Shown here one piece after another: positions 8,021-16,909 of a stretch of 64,000 bases of DNA. Every line of letters begins with the position of its first letter. Positions within the stretch are counted from its first letter, which is position 1. This stretch comes from Pseudomonas peli. Its GTDB lineage: Bacteria > Pseudomonadota > Gammaproteobacteria > Pseudomonadales > Pseudomonadaceae. Location of the stretch: positions 1,758,138-1,822,137 of the forward strand of contig NZ_FMTL01000001.1 of assembly GCF_900099645.1 (NCBI RefSeq), given 5' to 3'. The notes below the pieces were generated by a model. The model saw nothing but the letters and a program-made list of their open reading frames with translations, ran no database searches and was not told where the DNA came from. Made by a program: the position numbers and the translations under genes.

Positions 8021-8752
8021 ATGCGCCTCTGCATTATCCTGGTCTGCTGGCTGTACAGCGTAGTTGCCCTGGCCGAGCCGCTGCGTGTTGGCCTGGAAAA
8101 CCACGACTACTACCCCTACTACAAGGCTCTAGAGGGGCAGGCCTACGACGGTTATTGCATCGCCCTGCTGCAGGCCTTCGCCAAGCACGAAGGCCTTGAA
8201 CTGGAGCTGCGCCCGCAACCGGTCAACCGTCTGTACCGTAATATGCTGGGTGAACATAGCCTCGACCTGCTGTTCCCCGATAATCCGGCCTGGCCCCGTA
8301 AAGCCCGTGACGGCCAGCCGCTGTATTACAGCCAAGCCGTGGTGGAGATCGTCGACGCCACCGTGGTGCGCCGCGAGCAGCTCGCTCAGGGCCTGAATGC
8401 GATCAAACGGGTGGGTATCGTGCGCGGCTTTACCGCCGAGGCCTGGCAACCGCTGCTGGATCAACACAGCATCGAACTGGTGGAAGTGCAGGACATCCAG
8501 AGCCTGATCCGCATGCTCGAACGGGGCCGCCTGGATGCCATCTACGCCAACCCGCAGGTGGTGGAACACCATATGCAACTGCTCGGTATCGCACCGCAGC
8601 AACTGCAGCGTGACCCTCAATTACCGCAGATCACCACCAGCTTTCACCTGAGCAGTTACCGGTATGCCCAACTGATCAAACGCTTCGACCACTTCCTGAT
8701 CGAGCAGGCCCCCATGCTCAACCAGCTGCGCCAGCAGTTCGGCTTGCCCTGA
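8021..8752 (+). CDS. Periplasmic solute-binding protein, family 3, stand-alone
   Basis: Protein of 243 residues with a signal peptide (residues 1-18, cleavage after VVALA) and an SBP_bac_3-type fold (LRVGLENHDYYPYYK... GYCIALLQAFAKHEG). GGAG lies upstream of ATG 8021. No permease or ATPase gene is adjacent. A paralog with matching blocks (FPDNP/YPDNP, YYSQA/HYSQA, YANPQV/YLNPQV) lies at 26321. Such orphan binding proteins can feed a distant transporter or act as periplasmic ligand sensors; no ligand can be assigned. Confidence 0.75.
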   Translation: MRLCIILVCWLYSVVALAEPLRVGLENHDYYPYYKALEGQAYDGYCIALLQAFAKHEGLELELRPQPVNRLYRNMLGEHSLDLLFPDNPAWPRKARDGQPLYYSQAVVEIVDATVVRREQLAQGLNAIKRVGIVRGFTAEAWQPLLDQHSIELVEVQDIQSLIRMLERGRLDAIYANPQVVEHHMQLLGIAPQQLQRDPQLPQITTSFHLSSYRYAQLIKRFDHFLIEQAPMLNQLRQQFGLP

Positions 8753-8815
8753 TCAACCGCGCGGGCCTGCCCCTGCACCTGCTATGGTTGCCACAAACCC
8801 AGCACAGAGCCCGCT

Positions 8816-9301
8816 ATGGAACCCGGAAACGCCCAGCTGTCGATGACCGTACTGATGACCCCGGACATGGCCAACTTCTCCGGCAATGTGCACGGCGGCA
8901 CCCTGCTCAAATACCTCGATGAAGTCGCCTACGCCTGTGCCAGCCGTTTTGCCGGGCGCTATGTGGTCACCTTGTCGGTGGATCAGGTGATCTTTCGCGA
9001 GCCCATCCATGTTGGCGAACTGGTGACCTTCCTCGCCTCGGTCAATTACGCCGGGCGTACGTCGATGGAAGTCGGCATCAAGGTGATCACCGAAAACATC
9101 CGCGAGCGCTCGGTGCGTCACACCAACAGCTGCTTCTTCACCATGGTGGCGGTGGATGAACAGGGCAAGCCGGTGCCCATTCCCGCCCTGGAGCCGACCA
9201 CTGCGGACGCCCTGCGGCGCCAACGCCAGGCCCTGCAGCGCCGGCAGATCCGCCACGAGCTGCAACAGCGCTACCAGGCACTGAACGAAGAAAAAAGCTG
9301 A
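8816..9301 (+). CDS. Hotdog-fold acyl-CoA thioesterase
   Basis: Protein of 161 residues with one hotdog domain. The active-site region N-VHGGTLLKYLDEVAYACA carries the His-Gly-Gly and Asp pattern of the YciA/BFIT acyl-CoA hydrolase class. VVTLSVDQVIFREPIHVGEL and SVRHTNSCFFTMVAVD are further class signatures. The C-terminal 30 residues are a charged helix rich in Arg and Gln. Likely a cytosolic hexameric hydrolase of short or medium acyl-CoA. Single-gene unit. Confidence 0.85.
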   Translation: MEPGNAQLSMTVLMTPDMANFSGNVHGGTLLKYLDEVAYACASRFAGRYVVTLSVDQVIFREPIHVGELVTFLASVNYAGRTSMEVGIKVITENIRERSVRHTNSCFFTMVAVDEQGKPVPIPALEPTTADALRRQRQALQRRQIRHELQQRYQALNEEKS

Positions 9302-9365
9302 ACGAGCAGACAACACCACACGCCAGCGGCACAATTACGCCCCGTGCATAACACCGAGTAAGGCC

Positions 9366-10904
9366 ATGGAAAGCCTGTATTTCTCCCCCATGCTGCTGGG
9401 CCTGAACCTGATGCTGGCGAGCGCCATTGCCTGCAGCGGGCTCTGGTATTTCTCCCGCCCCTACCGTGGCCCCGGTTTGTGGATGCTGGGCAGCTGGACC
9501 CTGATCATCGGCATCCTGCTGTTCATGGGTTTTATGGCCAGTGGCAGCAAACTGCTGAATATTCTTGGCAATGCCCTGCAACTGGCCGGCGAGGCGATCA
9601 TCCTGCTCGGCGTGTTTCGCTTTCTCGGCCTGCCGCTGCCCTGGTGGACCGTACCCGCCAGCGCCGGATTGATGAGCCTGGCCCTGAGCTGGCACTGGTG
9701 GCTCAGCCCCATTAATTCTGAATACCTCGTCGCGCTGTACGCCGCCATTGGCGGCCTGCTGCCCCTGCAAGCCTGCTGGGCGCTATGGCGTGCGCCCAGC
9801 GAGGTGGAACTGCGCGGCGTCTGCCAGTTTGTCGCCATCGCCTTGCTGGGTTATGCCCTGGTCACCCTGCTGCGCGGCGTGGTCGGCCTGCACGATGGCC
9901 TGCAAGGCATCGTCCATGACGACGTCACGCGCTCGGTAAGCTACCTGCTGCCCTACAACTTCGGCATTCCCCTGTGGCTTATGGCCTTGGTCGGCCTAGT
10001 GCTGCTGACCATGCGCCGCATCCTCGCCGACAGCCAGCGTAACGCCCAGCAGGCCGCTGCCAACGCCGAACGTTTCGAACGCCTGATGAGCGTGAGCAAC
10101 GCCGGGGTGATGGTGCTCGACGGCGAACGCATCATCGACAGCAACCCCAAGCTGGAACAGCTGTTTGCGCAAACCCGTGAGCAACTGCTCGGCCAACCGC
10201 TATCGCGGCTTTTCGACAGCAGCAGCCAACAGCCGCTCAGCGAACTGCTGCAACAGGCCGATGGCCGCCCCCACGACCTGCTTGCTCAACGTGCGGACGG
10301 CCAGCCATTCGCCGCCGAGCTGAGCATCGCGCGCCTGGCCGAAGCGCAGCAGCAGGTCGCCGAGATCCGCGATGTCAGCCAGCGCAAGGCCCTGGAAGAA
10401 CAGCTGCGCCAACTCGCCACCACCGACCCGCTGACCAGCGCCCTGAACCGCCGCGCCTTCCAGCAACGTGCCGAACACGAGCTGAGCCGTAATCAACGCC
10501 AAGGCACCCCGTTGTGCTTGGCGATGCTCGACCTCGATCACTTCAAACGGGTCAACGACCAATACGGCCACGCCGTCGGCGATCAGGTGCTGGTGGCGTT
10601 CAGCGAACTGTGCCGGCAGCAGGCGCGCAGCACCGACCTGTTCGCCCGCTTCGGCGGTGAGGAATTCGTCATCCTCCTGCCCGACAGCGACCTCAACGCT
10701 GCGCAACAGCGCCTGGAACGTCTACGCAATGCCCTGCACACACAGCCCCTCGCCACTGTCCAGGGCCCGCTGCACGCCACCGTCAGCATCGGCCTGACCT
10801 GCGCTCGTCCCGGCGACAGCCTGCAACAGCTGCTGCAACGCTCGGACACCCAGCTTTACAACGCCAAAGCGCAGGGGCGAAACCGTATCTGCGTGGATGC
10901 GTAA
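9366..10904 (+). CDS. Membrane-bound diguanylate cyclase (7TM-PAS-GGDEF)
   Basis: Protein of 512 residues. About six or seven hydrophobic helices fill residues 1-220. A PAS-like segment follows (FERLMSVSNAGVMVLDGERIIDSNPKLEQLF, about 235-340), then a GGDEF domain at about 350-510. The active-site loop is intact as RFGGEEF (GGEEF at 430-434), and RSTD five residues upstream matches the RxxD c-di-GMP inhibitory site. Predicted active, product-inhibited cyclase with a membrane sensory module. The GG(D/E)EF loop argues against a degenerate receptor. Confidence 0.9.
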   Translation: MESLYFSPMLLGLNLMLASAIACSGLWYFSRPYRGPGLWMLGSWTLIIGILLFMGFMASGSKLLNILGNALQLAGEAIILLGVFRFLGLPLPWWTVPASAGLMSLALSWHWWLSPINSEYLVALYAAIGGLLPLQACWALWRAPSEVELRGVCQFVAIALLGYALVTLLRGVVGLHDGLQGIVHDDVTRSVSYLLPYNFGIPLWLMALVGLVLLTMRRILADSQRNAQQAAANAERFERLMSVSNAGVMVLDGERIIDSNPKLEQLFAQTREQLLGQPLSRLFDSSSQQPLSELLQQADGRPHDLLAQRADGQPFAAELSIARLAEAQQQVAEIRDVSQRKALEEQLRQLATTDPLTSALNRRAFQQRAEHELSRNQRQGTPLCLAMLDLDHFKRVNDQYGHAVGDQVLVAFSELCRQQARSTDLFARFGGEEFVILLPDSDLNAAQQRLERLRNALHTQPLATVQGPLHATVSIGLTCARPGDSLQQLLQRSDTQLYNAKAQGRNRICVDA

Positions 10905-10952
10905 GCGAAAGACAGGCTCTGTTAAGCTCAGCCTCCTGCCGCCGGAGCCGCC

Positions 10953-11354
10953 ATGATCGACCTCTTCGATGTATTTCTGCTGATGCTGTTCGCCACTGCG
11001 TGCGCCTGGCTGTGGCATGCCCATGGTCTGCGTGAGTACGCACTGGGGTTGGTGAAACAACACTGCGCCAAATCCGACATCGAGTTGCTGGATGAGAATG
11101 TCGCCCTGCGACGGCTCACCCTGTTACCCGATGCACGCGGGCGCAAGCGCCTGGCGCGGGTGTATGGCTTCGAGTTCACCGTCACCGGCGAGCAGCGGCA
11201 TGTCGGCAGCATCACCCTGTTTGGCAAACAGCTGGGGCGTATCGAACTGGCGCCGCACCCTTTCCGTGAACCGCCGGCACCCAGCGCTCAGGTGATTGAG
11301 ATGCAGCAGTGGCGCAGTCAGCGTCAGGATTCGGACAACAACACGCCGCATTAA
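10953..11354 (+). CDS. DUF3301 membrane-anchored protein
   Basis: Protein of 133 residues with one N-terminal membrane segment (FDVFLLMLFATACAWLWHA) followed by a compact soluble domain. The body matches the DUF3301 pattern: ALGLVKQHCAKSDIELLDENVALRRL, then RVYGFEFTVTGEQRHVGSI and a GKQLGRIELAPH block. Function unknown for the family. Starts 48 bp after the cyclase and may share its transcript. Confidence 0.8.
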   Translation: MIDLFDVFLLMLFATACAWLWHAHGLREYALGLVKQHCAKSDIELLDENVALRRLTLLPDARGRKRLARVYGFEFTVTGEQRHVGSITLFGKQLGRIELAPHPFREPPAPSAQVIEMQQWRSQRQDSDNNTPH

Positions 11355-11360
11355 GGCCGA

Positions 11361-11720
11361 CTAGTTAAAATCCCGATCAGCCAGAAAGGCCAAGATCTGC
11401 TGCCATTCAGCGCGACAGCCGTAGGTCATCGGCCGGCGTAGCACGCGGCATTTCAACCGATGCCAACGCCCGCCCGACTGATTTCGCCGGCAACCCGCCA
11501 ACAGCCATTGCGCCTCGAACCCCTCCCACACCCCGGCGACGGCCCAGTGGTTAAGCCAGACCTGCGGTGCAACCTCATACGCGTAGATCTGCTGCAATTC
11601 ATCCAGGCTCAAACCACTGGCGCGCAGCCGGGTGGCGATAGATCGGAGCGCCGACTCATCCAGCTCAGTGTCCAGCCACAGCTCGGAGAGCGCCAGCCAG
11701 GCATCCTCACGGCAGCTCAT
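11361..11720 (-). CDS. Small conserved protein, DUF7079-like
   Basis: Protein of 119 residues with the pattern AWLALSELWLDTELDESALRS... LDELQQIYAYEVAPQVWLNH... VWEGFEAQWL, which I associate with a conserved pseudomonad family (DUF7079-like, from memory). No signal peptide and no catalytic motif seen. The start lies 5 bp after the stop of the alpha/beta hydrolase gene, so the two are probably co-transcribed. Function unknown. Confidence 0.65.
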   Translation of the reverse strand: MSCREDAWLALSELWLDTELDESALRSIATRLRASGLSLDELQQIYAYEVAPQVWLNHWAVAGVWEGFEAQWLLAGCRRNQSGGRWHRLKCRVLRRPMTYGCRAEWQQILAFLADRDFN

Positions 11721-11725
11721 CGGGC

Positions 11726-12604
11726 TTAATCGCGCTGCAACAAGAAATGCGTAACCCGCGCGGCGCTGTCGGTCGGGTGCTCCTGCATAAAGCAGTGTCC
11801 GCCGGGTACCACATGGGCGCTGACATGGGCGTTACTGGCGCACCAACGTGCCACCGATTTAGCGACAAAGGGGTAGCTGCGCTCGCCATAAAGAACCTGC
11901 GTCGGCGTCGTCACCTTGGCCAGTGACGGCCACAGGCGCTTGGGAAAGGAGCTGAAAATATCGGCTTCGCGACTTGGCCGGCAACGCAGCTCGGCGCCCT
12001 TGTCGCTGTCTTTCAAGGCATGCTGGATATACGCGGCAAACGCTTCTTCGGTCCAGCCACGGAACATCCCACGGCCATGCAACGCGTCATACGCAGCGGC
12101 GCGGTCTGGCCAGCTGCTGCGGCGCTTGAGCGCCTTGCTGGCCAAAGTGGTGCGCCGGCTCAGGCCCACAACATCGGACAGCGCCATAACGCCGATCATC
12201 GCTGGGCTGAACAGCACCGGATCAAGCAACACCGCACGCTGAAACAGTTGCGGTTGCTGGGCCAGGATCAGGCTGGTCAACACCCCGCCAAAGCTGTGGC
12301 CCAAGGCATAAGCCGGCGCATCGGCAAACCGCTCACGCCCGGCGTTAAAAGCTTCTACCGCCAGTTCGGCGCTGCGGTTCCAACCGTGGAAGCGGCCACC
12401 GTGATCACTCTCACCATGCCCCTGTACATCGCATAACCACAGGTCGAAATCCTCGGCCAACAGCGCCAGCAGTGGTGTGTAGACCCGCCCGCAGTAGCCG
12501 TTGCCATGCAAAAAATGCAGCACGGGCTTGCCCGAAGGCGGTGAATGCCAACCGCGCAAGGTAAAGCCGGCGCTGCTGTCGTGTGACCAGGGGTGGAGAT
12601 GCAT
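11726..12604 (-). CDS. Alpha/beta hydrolase
   Basis: Protein of 292 residues with an alpha/beta-hydrolase fold: oxyanion region HFLHGNGYCGRVY, nucleophile elbow GHSFGG, acid near PTQVLYGERSYPF and terminal catalytic His in VVPGGHCFMQEHP. No signal peptide. ATG 12604 is preferred over the upstream in-frame start because AAGGC lies before it and the fold begins there. Generic esterase, epoxide hydrolase or peptidase-type activity; substrate cannot be named. Confidence 0.85.
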   Translation of the reverse strand: MHLHPWSHDSSAGFTLRGWHSPPSGKPVLHFLHGNGYCGRVYTPLLALLAEDFDLWLCDVQGHGESDHGGRFHGWNRSAELAVEAFNAGRERFADAPAYALGHSFGGVLTSLILAQQPQLFQRAVLLDPVLFSPAMIGVMALSDVVGLSRRTTLASKALKRRSSWPDRAAAYDALHGRGMFRGWTEEAFAAYIQHALKDSDKGAELRCRPSREADIFSSFPKRLWPSLAKVTTPTQVLYGERSYPFVAKSVARWCASNAHVSAHVVPGGHCFMQEHPTDSAARVTHFLLQRD

Positions 12605-12718
12605 GAGCGTGCCTTGCGTGATCGTATTCAGGTGGGGATTATCCGCATCGCCAGAGGACTCGTCAGTTCTATCTGACTCCGGCATCCTGGCCGCAGACCT
12701 ATCAAGGAGGACGTCAGG

Positions 12719-13078
12719 GTGTTTGTTTTACTGGAATCCAGCCATGCAGGCTTTATCGAGCACCTGCAAGAACAACTCAGCAGCGCCGGCATCGACTGCC
12801 ATGTACTGGACATGGGACGTGCCGCAGACGGCGAACTGCACTTTGCTATTCGCCTGCCGCTTTACAGTCAGATGAGCCACGCTCGACACCTGCTGTACCG
12901 CGACAGGCTATTTGCCCTGCGCATCGACCCTGCGTTCCGCCAAGAGTGGCATGCACTGCGTGAAGCACCCAAACAGCAGGCGTTGCAGTGGGTCACCTCA
13001 CCCCTGGCTTTGCGTATCAGCGCCCTGGCTGTGCTGATTCTGCTGTTCGGCAGCCTGGCCGAAATGCTCTGGCGCTAA
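12719..13078 (+). CDS. Hypothetical protein with C-terminal membrane anchor
   Basis: Protein of 119 residues from GTG 12719, supported by a strong AAGGAGG 8 nt upstream. The N-terminal half looks like a small alpha/beta domain (MFVLLESSHAGFIEHLQEQL... GIDCHVLDM). A single hydrophobic helix lies near the end (ALRISALAVLILLFGSLAEML). Its last 81 bp overlap the 3' end of the convergent G3E GTPase gene. No family recognised. Confidence 0.65.
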   Translation: MFVLLESSHAGFIEHLQEQLSSAGIDCHVLDMGRAADGELHFAIRLPLYSQMSHARHLLYRDRLFALRIDPAFRQEWHALREAPKQQALQWVTSPLALRISALAVLILLFGSLAEMLWR

Positions 13079-14035
13079 TGCACAGGCCGCGAACCCGGCC
13101 TGCAACGCCGACACCTCCTGCGCTTCGCTGAAGATCAGCTCCAGCCGCGAGTCCTTGCGCCATTCGCTGTTTTGCCAATGCAGGGCATCACCGTTGAGGG
13201 CGTTGGCGGACAGCCAGCCGGCATTGGTGTGCAGCACCAGCTTGGCGCGGCGCCAGGGCAAGCTGCTCAGCCACTCTTGTACGCGCAGCAGCTCAAACTG
13301 CTGGCTAGGGTGCCAGCGCCAACCGATGCTCCAGCCTTCGGCCTGCTGTTGCACCTGGCAGATCGGCTCGCTTGAGCTGAGCCACAGTTGCGGCAATGGC
13401 GCCGCGGCCGTGGGCAGGTTATCCGGCGTAGTGTCGCTATCGGCCTGGGCACTAAAGCCGGGCAACGCTGCGAGCGGCAATGCACCCTGACTGGTCCAGT
13501 AAATCGGGCGCGCGGGCAGCTGCGCCTGGATGCGCGCCTTGGTGGCTTCATCTAGGTCTTCGGCCTTGTTCAACAGCAGCAGCCCGGCGTGGCCAAGCGT
13601 CGCCTGCTGGCTCTCCGGCAGCGCTTCACACGCAGCCAGTGCCTGAGCGTCCAGCACCAGCAGCGGTGCCTGCACCGCCAAAACCCCAGCCCAGGGCATT
13701 TCACGCAGTTGCTCAAGCAGTACCAGAGGATGGCCGAGGCCGGATGGTTCGATCAGCAGGCGATCGGGTTTAGCCTGGCGCAGCAGACGACTGAGGCCGA
13801 CCTGGAACGGTACGCCGTTAACACAACACAGGCAGCCGCCCGCCACTTCACCCAGGGCAACACCGTCGTCATCAGTGGTGAGCAGCGCGGCATCCAAACC
13901 AACCAGACCGAATTCATTGATCAGCACCGCCCAGCGTTCATCAGCCGGGCGCTGCGCCAGCAGATTACGGATCAGGCTGGTCTTGCCAGCACCTAGGGGG
14001 CCGGCAATTACGTGGGTAGGGATATTTTTCAGCAT
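12998..14035 (-). CDS. G3E-family (COG0523, CobW-like) metal-chaperone GTPase
   Basis: Protein of 345 residues with Walker A GPLGAGKTS at 12-20, the metal-binding GGCLCCV motif (CxCC) near residue 70, a Walker B/switch region (DRLLIEPSGLGHP) and LLLNKAED as guanine-specificity motif. The C-terminal CobW_C domain ends near 310, followed by a short Gln/His tail. Members insert Zn, Co or Ni into target proteins. No Zur box was found upstream, unlike the neighbouring zigA, and no metalloenzyme is adjacent, so the target is unknown. Confidence 0.85.
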   Translation of the reverse strand: MLKNIPTHVIAGPLGAGKTSLIRNLLAQRPADERWAVLINEFGLVGLDAALLTTDDDGVALGEVAGGCLCCVNGVPFQVGLSRLLRQAKPDRLLIEPSGLGHPLVLLEQLREMPWAGVLAVQAPLLVLDAQALAACEALPESQQATLGHAGLLLLNKAEDLDEATKARIQAQLPARPIYWTSQGALPLAALPGFSAQADSDTTPDNLPTAAAPLPQLWLSSSEPICQVQQQAEGWSIGWRWHPSQQFELLRVQEWLSSLPWRRAKLVLHTNAGWLSANALNGDALHWQNSEWRKDSRLELIFSEAQEVSALQAGFAACALAPEHFGQAAEQQNQHSQGADTQSQG

Positions 14036-14142
14036 GGGCCTATGGTGCGGGTTTGCCGGCCTGGGGAGAACCCCGGTACGGGGCGCAGACTGAATAAAAG
14101 CAGCATGCTAGAGTCGCCGGCATATTTTCAGAGGGTCAATGG

Positions 14143-14496
14143 ATGCGCGTTTTTCTGCTGCTGAGCCTGTTCACACTGTCCGGCCTGGCCTGGGGTGAAG
14201 CCTGTGTGGTGCATAGCCAGGCCGAGCGCCTGGATGTGAAGGTCTGCCAGCAGAACCGTAGCATCCCGCCCAACCTGTTCCGCACCGGTTTCTGCCAGCC
14301 GCAGCTGCAGGGGCAGAAGGTCGAGGTGGAGTTTGTCGAGCAGTGCCCGATGGGCTCCTTCGGCGTATGCCGCAATTCAACGGTGGGCGGCACGCCCTAT
14401 AAGCAGGATGTGCATTATTACGGCGTGGCCAGCGACGCCACCTACCTCAAGCCCTTCTGCGAGCAGCAGAGCAAGGGTGTATGGATGGCGCGCTAA
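14143..14496 (+). CDS. Small secreted cysteine-containing protein
   Basis: Protein of 117 residues with a signal peptide (MRVFLLLSLFTLSGLAWG, cleavage before EACVV). The mature part has six Cys (ACVV, KVCQ, GFCQ, EQCP, GVCR, PFCE), suggesting disulfides in the periplasm. No catalytic motif recognised. A rho-independent terminator follows at 14593. Confidence 0.65.
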   Translation: MRVFLLLSLFTLSGLAWGEACVVHSQAERLDVKVCQQNRSIPPNLFRTGFCQPQLQGQKVEVEFVEQCPMGSFGVCRNSTVGGTPYKQDVHYYGVASDATYLKPFCEQQSKGVWMAR

Positions 14497-14592
14497 CCGT
14501 CATCAAAGCGTAATCCTGTCTATGTTTTAGTGGCCTTGGGTACCTCACCCCTGCATGCCGGGTCACGCGCCGGTGTGCCTTTCTGGTGCTTA

Positions 14593-14620
14593 AGGCTGCT
14601 TTCTCGCAGCCTATTTTTTT
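14593..14620 (+). terminator. Rho-independent terminator
   Basis: AGGCTGC (14593-14599), a 6-nt loop, GCAGCCT (14606-14612) and then a run of seven T after one A. Ends the transcript of the small secreted protein and insulates it from the convergent DUF1826 gene. Confidence 0.8.
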
Positions 14621-14629
14621 GCCTGAAAT

Positions 14630-15190
14630 TTAAGCCAGCCAGTCCAGGGTCAAGAGCAATCGCCGCTCACCGGCCGGCGGTTGCGGCGAGCGGTGGATCA
14701 AGCCGCCGCCCTCGTTGCCAATCCACTTCTCGCCCTTGGCCAGCAGCACATGGCCCGCCTCGGCGCGCTCGATCAACGCGGCATCGCTGGGTTCGGCGGC
14801 CGGGTCGCCGAGGCGACGACGCGCCATTACGCCCTCCTGCAGCCACTCACTGCCAACCCCGGCGTAGCTGGTAATCAGCCGCACCGGCACGTGGTCAACG
14901 TGAAAGCGCGGGCACATGGCCTTGTCGAGAATACGCAGGCGCAGGCCGATGCGTTTGGCATCGAACAGGCAGGCAAAAGCACTGATCAGCCAACTAACGT
15001 CCTGCAAAAAGGCCGCCTGCCCCGGCAGATCGCCCTGAGCCAGCAAAGCGCTGGCGAAATCACTGATCTGTGCCGGCAACTGGCGTTGCCAGACGGCCAA
15101 GTTGACCTCGTCACGCAGTACCTCGCCAAGCACATCAATCTGTTCGCTGCTGACCTGCTGCAGCGGATGGCGCAGCACAGGCGCGAGCAT
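14630..15190 (-). CDS. DUF1826 protein of the zinc-starvation operon
   Basis: Protein of 186 residues. The family signature includes a HVDHVPVRLITSYAGVGSEWL core with His/Asp residues and a terminal GGGLIHRSPQPPAGERRLLLTLDW block, reminiscent of a cupin/dioxygenase-like metal site. The start overlaps the zigA stop (TGATG), so it is translationally coupled. In P. aeruginosa the equivalent gene follows zigA in the Zur regulon. Enzymatic role not established. Confidence 0.8.
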   Translation of the reverse strand: MLAPVLRHPLQQVSSEQIDVLGEVLRDEVNLAVWQRQLPAQISDFASALLAQGDLPGQAAFLQDVSWLISAFACLFDAKRIGLRLRILDKAMCPRFHVDHVPVRLITSYAGVGSEWLQEGVMARRRLGDPAAEPSDAALIERAEAGHVLLAKGEKWIGNEGGGLIHRSPQPPAGERRLLLTLDWLA

Positions 15191-16395
15191 CAGGCAGCTT
15201 CCTCATGCCAGGGGCCAAACGGGTCGGGCAGCGCCTGCCAGGCATCTACGCCCAGGGCCATTTCCGCATCGGTCAGCAGGCAGGCATCCAGTTCGGCGGT
15301 TAGTTGAGCGAAGTCGATGTTCTGGCCGATAAACACCAACTCCTGACGGCAGTCGCCGGTTTGCGCCTGCCAGTTTTTCATAATCGCCTGCAGCCCTTCT
15401 TCGTCGGTCGGCCATTGCGCCTTGGGTACGAAGCGCCACCAGCGCCCGGCAAAGCCGTGACGCATCAAACCGCCCGCCTGGGACCAGCTGCCGGCCTCCT
15501 GGTATTTGCTGGCCAGCCAGAAAAAGCCCTTGCTGCGCAGCAAGCGGCCATTGGTCCATTCGCGATTAATAAAGTTGAAGAAGCGCTCGGGATGCAGCGG
15601 CTTGCGTGCACGGTAAGCCGTTGAAGCAATACCGTATTCCTCGGTTTCAGGAATGTGTTCACCGCGCAACTCTTTAAGCCAGCCCGGTGCGTGGGCGGCG
15701 CGCTCGAAGTCGAAGCGGCCGGTGTTGAGGATTTTCTCCAGCGGCACCGCGCCCATGGCCATCGGCACAATTTCGGCGTGAGTGTTGAGGCCCTTGAGAA
15801 TGGCCATTAGCTCTTCGCGCTCGTGGCTGCTGATCAGGTCGATCTTGCTGATCAGTAGCACATCGGCGAATTCCACCTGCTCGATCAGCAGGTCGGTGAT
15901 CGAGCGCTCGTCCTCCTCACCGAGGGTTTCGCCACGGCTGGCCAGGCTTTCGGCCTCATGGAAATCACGGAGGAAGTTCACCCCGTCGACCACCGTTACC
16001 ATGCAGTCCAGGCGCGCCACATCGGCCAGGCTCTGGCCGTCCTCACCACGGAAGGTAAAGGTTTCGGCCACCGGCAGCGGTTCGCTGATCCCAGTGGATT
16101 CGATCAGTAAGTAATCGAAACGCCCATCGCGGGCCAGGCGGCCGACTTCTTCCAGCAGGTCTTCGCGCAGGGTGCAGCAAATGCAGCCGTTGCTCATTTC
16201 CACGAGTTTTTCTTCGGCACGGTTCAGGCTGACATCGCGCTGAACTTCGCTGCCATCGATGTTGATCTCGCTCATATCGTTAACGATTACCGCCACTTTC
16301 AAACCCTGACGGTTTTTCAGAATGGCGTTAAGCAGGGTGCTTTTACCGGCGCCGAGAAAGCCGGATAACACGGTTACGGGAAGGCGATTGGTCAT
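15190..16395 (-). CDS. zigA: ZigA-like zinc-starvation G3E GTPase
   Basis: Protein of 401 residues. Walker A is GFLGAGKST (11-19), the metal motif is NGCICCT near residue 67, [11 protein letters not shown] is the switch II region and ISKIDLI the guanine motif. The large C-terminal CobW_C domain ends [12 protein letters not shown]. Length and context (dksA2 upstream, DUF1826 downstream, divergent folE2, Zur box) match the P. aeruginosa ZigA zinc chaperone. ATG 16395 is chosen because GGAG lies 9 nt upstream; an in-frame ATG at 16410 overlaps the dksA2 stop and is the alternative. Confidence 0.88.
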   Translation of the reverse strand: MTNRLPVTVLSGFLGAGKSTLLNAILKNRQGLKVAVIVNDMSEINIDGSEVQRDVSLNRAEEKLVEMSNGCICCTLREDLLEEVGRLARDGRFDYLLIESTGISEPLPVAETFTFRGEDGQSLADVARLDCMVTVVDGVNFLRDFHEAESLASRGETLGEEDERSITDLLIEQVEFADVLLISKIDLISSHEREELMAILKGLNTHAEIVPMAMGAVPLEKILNTGRFDFERAAHAPGWLKELRGEHIPETEEYGIASTAYRARKPLHPERFFNFINREWTNGRLLRSKGFFWLASKYQEAGSWSQAGGLMRHGFAGRWWRFVPKAQWPTDEEGLQAIMKNWQAQTGDCRQELVFIGQNIDFAQLTAELDACLLTDAEMALGVDAWQALPDPFGPWHEEAA

Positions 16396-16409
16396 AGTTT
16401 CAGGCTCCA

Positions 16410-16834
16410 TCAGAATTCTGCGTGGCGCAGGTGTTTTTCGCGTTGTTCCTGACGCTCTTTGGCTTCGATGCACAGGCTCGCGGTGGGCCGTAGCAACAGG
16501 CGCTTGAGGCCGATTGGCTCACCGGTCTCCACGCACCACCCGTATTCACCACGGGCCAGCCGCTCAAGGGCTTCGTCGATTTTGTCGAGCAGTTTTTTTC
16601 CCGCTCCAGCAAGCGCAGTTGCCACTGGCGTTGCTCTTCGGCGCTGCCAATGTCAGCGGGATCGCTGCTGGTTTCGCGCTCGCGCAGGCCTTCGAACTCT
16701 TCGGCAATGCGGGTTTGCAGCTCGCCGCGCTGGGTGAGCAGCAGCGCGCGGAAGAACTGCTGCTGCGCGGTATTCATGTAGTCATCTGCCGGCTGGGCGA
16801 GCAGTTCGGCGTGGGTAAGCGGCGTTTCGGTCAT
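16410..16834 (-). pseudogene. dksA2: dksA2 with an apparent -1 frameshift at an A7 run
   Basis: A DksA/TraR-type transcription factor in two frames. Residues 1-81 read from ATG 16834 (MTETPLTHAELLAQPADDY...) to LLEREKN. The rest (LLDKIDEALERLARGEYGWC...) lies in the -1 frame to a TGA at 16410. The switch is at A7 (T7 at 16593-16599); A8 would restore GAA-AAA-AAA-CTG. Joined, it gives 141 residues with the DksA2-type site C-x2-T ... C-x2-A, two of four Cys, matching the zinc-independent paralog. Possible causes are a homopolymer sequencing error, a real mutation, or slippage at A_AAA_AAC. It acts with ppGpp on RNA polymerase when zinc is scarce. Confidence 0.8.
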
Positions 16835-16862
16835 CGTCAGGATTCGCTGGCTTTGTAATTTA

Positions 16863-16884
16863 CTTGTTATAACATAACATTTAA
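16863..16884. promoter_or_regulatory. Zur box between dksA2 and folE2
   Basis: TGTTAT-AAC-ATAACA (16865-16879) is a palindrome. Read on the minus strand with its flanks, AAATGTTAT and TATAACA match the two halves of the enterobacterial Zur consensus. It lies between divergent dksA2 (start 16834) and folE2 (start 16910), so one repressor site can control both directions in response to zinc. Confidence 0.8.
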
Positions 16885-16909
16885 ACCCACAGCCGAGGGC
16901 TGATTTCTG

